DNA from: Osedax fenrisi
Taxonomy: Eukaryota > Annelida > Polychaeta > Sabellida > Siboglinidae
NCBI GenBank assembly: GCA_964019155.1
Contig: OZ025241.1
Span: 84,549,457-84,613,456 of the forward strand
Length of the DNA stretch: 64,000 nt
Direction of reading: 5' to 3'
Shown here in pieces: positions 62,581 through 64,000 of this stretch. Positions within the stretch are counted from its first letter, which is position 1, and each line of letters begins with the position of its first letter. Both the position numbers and the translations under genes were made by a program. The notes beneath the pieces were generated by a model, which had not been told where the DNA came from, did not search any database, and saw only the letters and a program-made list of their open reading frames with translations.

Positions 62581-62948
62581 ATTATTATAATAATTATTAA
62601 TAATTATTAATTAATAATAATAATTAATTTATAAATAATTATTAATTATAATAAAATAATTAATAATTATTAAAATAATATATAATTAATTATTATTAAT
62701 TAATAATAATAATTGATAAATAATTATAAATTAATAAATTATAATTGAATAATTAACAATACATAATTATTAATTACTTGAATTATTGAATACGTTACTA
62801 TTCTAATAATAATATATAGCTATATAAACCTATATAGTAATTTAAAACCTATTTTGTAAAGTTGTAAGAGGAATCCTATATACTATATACACCACAGCTT
62901 ATATATATAGAAGGCTAAATATAAATATTATATTTAGACTATATATAG

Positions 62949-62994
<46 letters not shown>

Positions 62995-63000
62995 TACATA

Positions 63001-63630
63001 CAGTAAAACCTCTCTATAAGAAACCTCTTTATAAGAAAAACCTCTTTATATGAACATTTTTCACACATTTGGTTGGAATTAAACCTTTTCCACATTAAAA
63101 AACCTCTTTAATAGAATATATATCTTTATAAGAAAATCTTATAAGAAAAATATAATAAAAACCTCTTTATAAGAAACTTATTGTATAAAAAATATAAAAA
63201 ATAATTATATATATAAATAGAAATATTGTATATTGATAAAAAGTATAGAAATTAATTATTATATAAGATCTTTTTTTCTTACAAATATTTTATATTACAT
63301 AAATGGCTCGAAATGAATTAAAAATAATTAATTATTGTTATTGTATATCCATTGATTTATTAAAATTAATTTATAAATGTTATTTTAAAATAAATCATAT
63401 TTCTAAACTATTCTTTTGATTAATACTAAATAAATTAAAATAAATAAATATACTATATATAACATATAGGTTATATATAACCCTATGCACTATATATAGT
63501 GCATTTTCAATTATAGGTCCTAAATGAATTCTTAAAATCATTGGAAAAGTAAAAACCTCTTTATAAGAAAACCTCTCTATAAGAAAAAAAGTACTGTAAA
63601 AAAATAGTTTCTTATAGAGAGGTTTTACTG
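63001..63630. mobile_element. pogo/Tigger-type MITE
   Basis: Inverted ends CAGTAAAACCTCTCTATAAG and its complement are perfect over at least 24 bp and are flanked by TA on both sides, the target of Tc1/mariner-pogo elements. AACCTCTTTATAAGAAA recurs several times just inside each end. At 630 bp it is non-autonomous. The - strand ORF at 63395-63646 has no transposase motif. Confidence 0.9.
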
Positions 63631-63632
63631 TA

Positions 63633-64000
63633 TATATATATACCATAGTGTTACATATTTATTCAATATGTACTTGTAGACAAATATAGTTTTAAACGGT
63701 TTATGAATTAACATTTTTATATATTAGTACAGAGTAGGTACGATATGAAGATTATACGTAATAATTTTTAAATATTGTTATTAATGTATAATAAATAAAG
63801 GAAACGGTGTCCTTGATAACATTGTTTTATTTTAAATATATTATCATATAGGTGGCATAACTGATGATCGAATTAATAGTATCTATACAGTTTAATGGAT
63901 ATTTTAAAATAGTTGAAAGAAACTTATTACATAATTATGTTAATCGATCGTTACCCGAACAATTACCCGACATGATACCCGAACCGAAACTAAATTTAAA
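63633..64000. other. Right edge, within the presumed GPCR-B intron
   Basis: No exon for TM6-TM7 and no element with clear ends is seen before the window stops. The final 60 bases (ACCCGAACAATTACCCGACATGATACCCGAACCGAAAC) are richer in C and repeat the word ACCCGA. Confidence 0.4.

Overview
This window looks like nuclear DNA of an invertebrate animal: extremely AT-rich, full of long (TA)n runs, with small exons in large introns and many decayed transposable elements. I see no bacterial-style gene density, no rRNA gene and no clear tRNA gene. Deuterostome, perhaps tunicate or relative, is only a guess from the style of the receptor genes.

The real host genes I can support are two tandem paralogous rhodopsin-family GPCR genes on the + strand, called GPCR-A and GPCR-B here. 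They were found by spliced reading, because no single ORF covers them. GPCR-A enters from the left edge and contributes five exons (TM4, TM5, third intracellular loop, TM6 to early TM7, and late TM7 with the tail) ending at a stop at 6532-6534. GPCR-B starts at 48329 and contributes six exons (N-terminus, TM1-2, TM3 with a DRF motif, TM4, TM5, third loop) before the window ends. Every intron phase matches between consecutive exons. The three shared exons have identical lengths in both genes, and the introns between them are also recognisably homologous, so this is a fairly recent segmental duplication. Intron 4 is about 1.8 kb in GPCR-A and 7.3 kb in GPCR-B, which carries a large LINE insertion.

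The roughly 41 kb between the genes is a graveyard of mobile elements. 7.9-11.8 kb: LINE remnants on the - strand, one interrupted by a 1.58-kb hAT element with a perfect 8-bp target duplication. 12.4-15.4 kb: a Ty3/gypsy pol (RT, RNase H, integrase) broken by frameshifts and stops. 15.4-19.5 kb: inverted and tandem repeats, including a nested 2.1-kb palindrome. 20.9-26.6 kb: several MITE families. 24.9-27.4 kb: a possible decayed multi-exon gene of unknown type. 28.3-30.2 kb: a 2-kb inverted-repeat element with tRNA-like motifs in its arms. 30.9-34.9 kb: a second, - strand gypsy element (Mag-like in feel) cut by an 860-bp hAT element. 37.2-38.5 and 43.8-45.0 kb: further LINE RT remnants. 47.2-48.0 kb: an inverted copy of the 15.4-kb repeat, just upstream of GPCR-B.

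Downstream of the last GPCR-B exon there is a cluster of four GTTCTCGAGAAC motifs, a 26-copy 20-bp satellite and an intact-looking 630-bp pogo/Tigger-type MITE. Family names are from memory of protein and terminal motifs; no database search was run.
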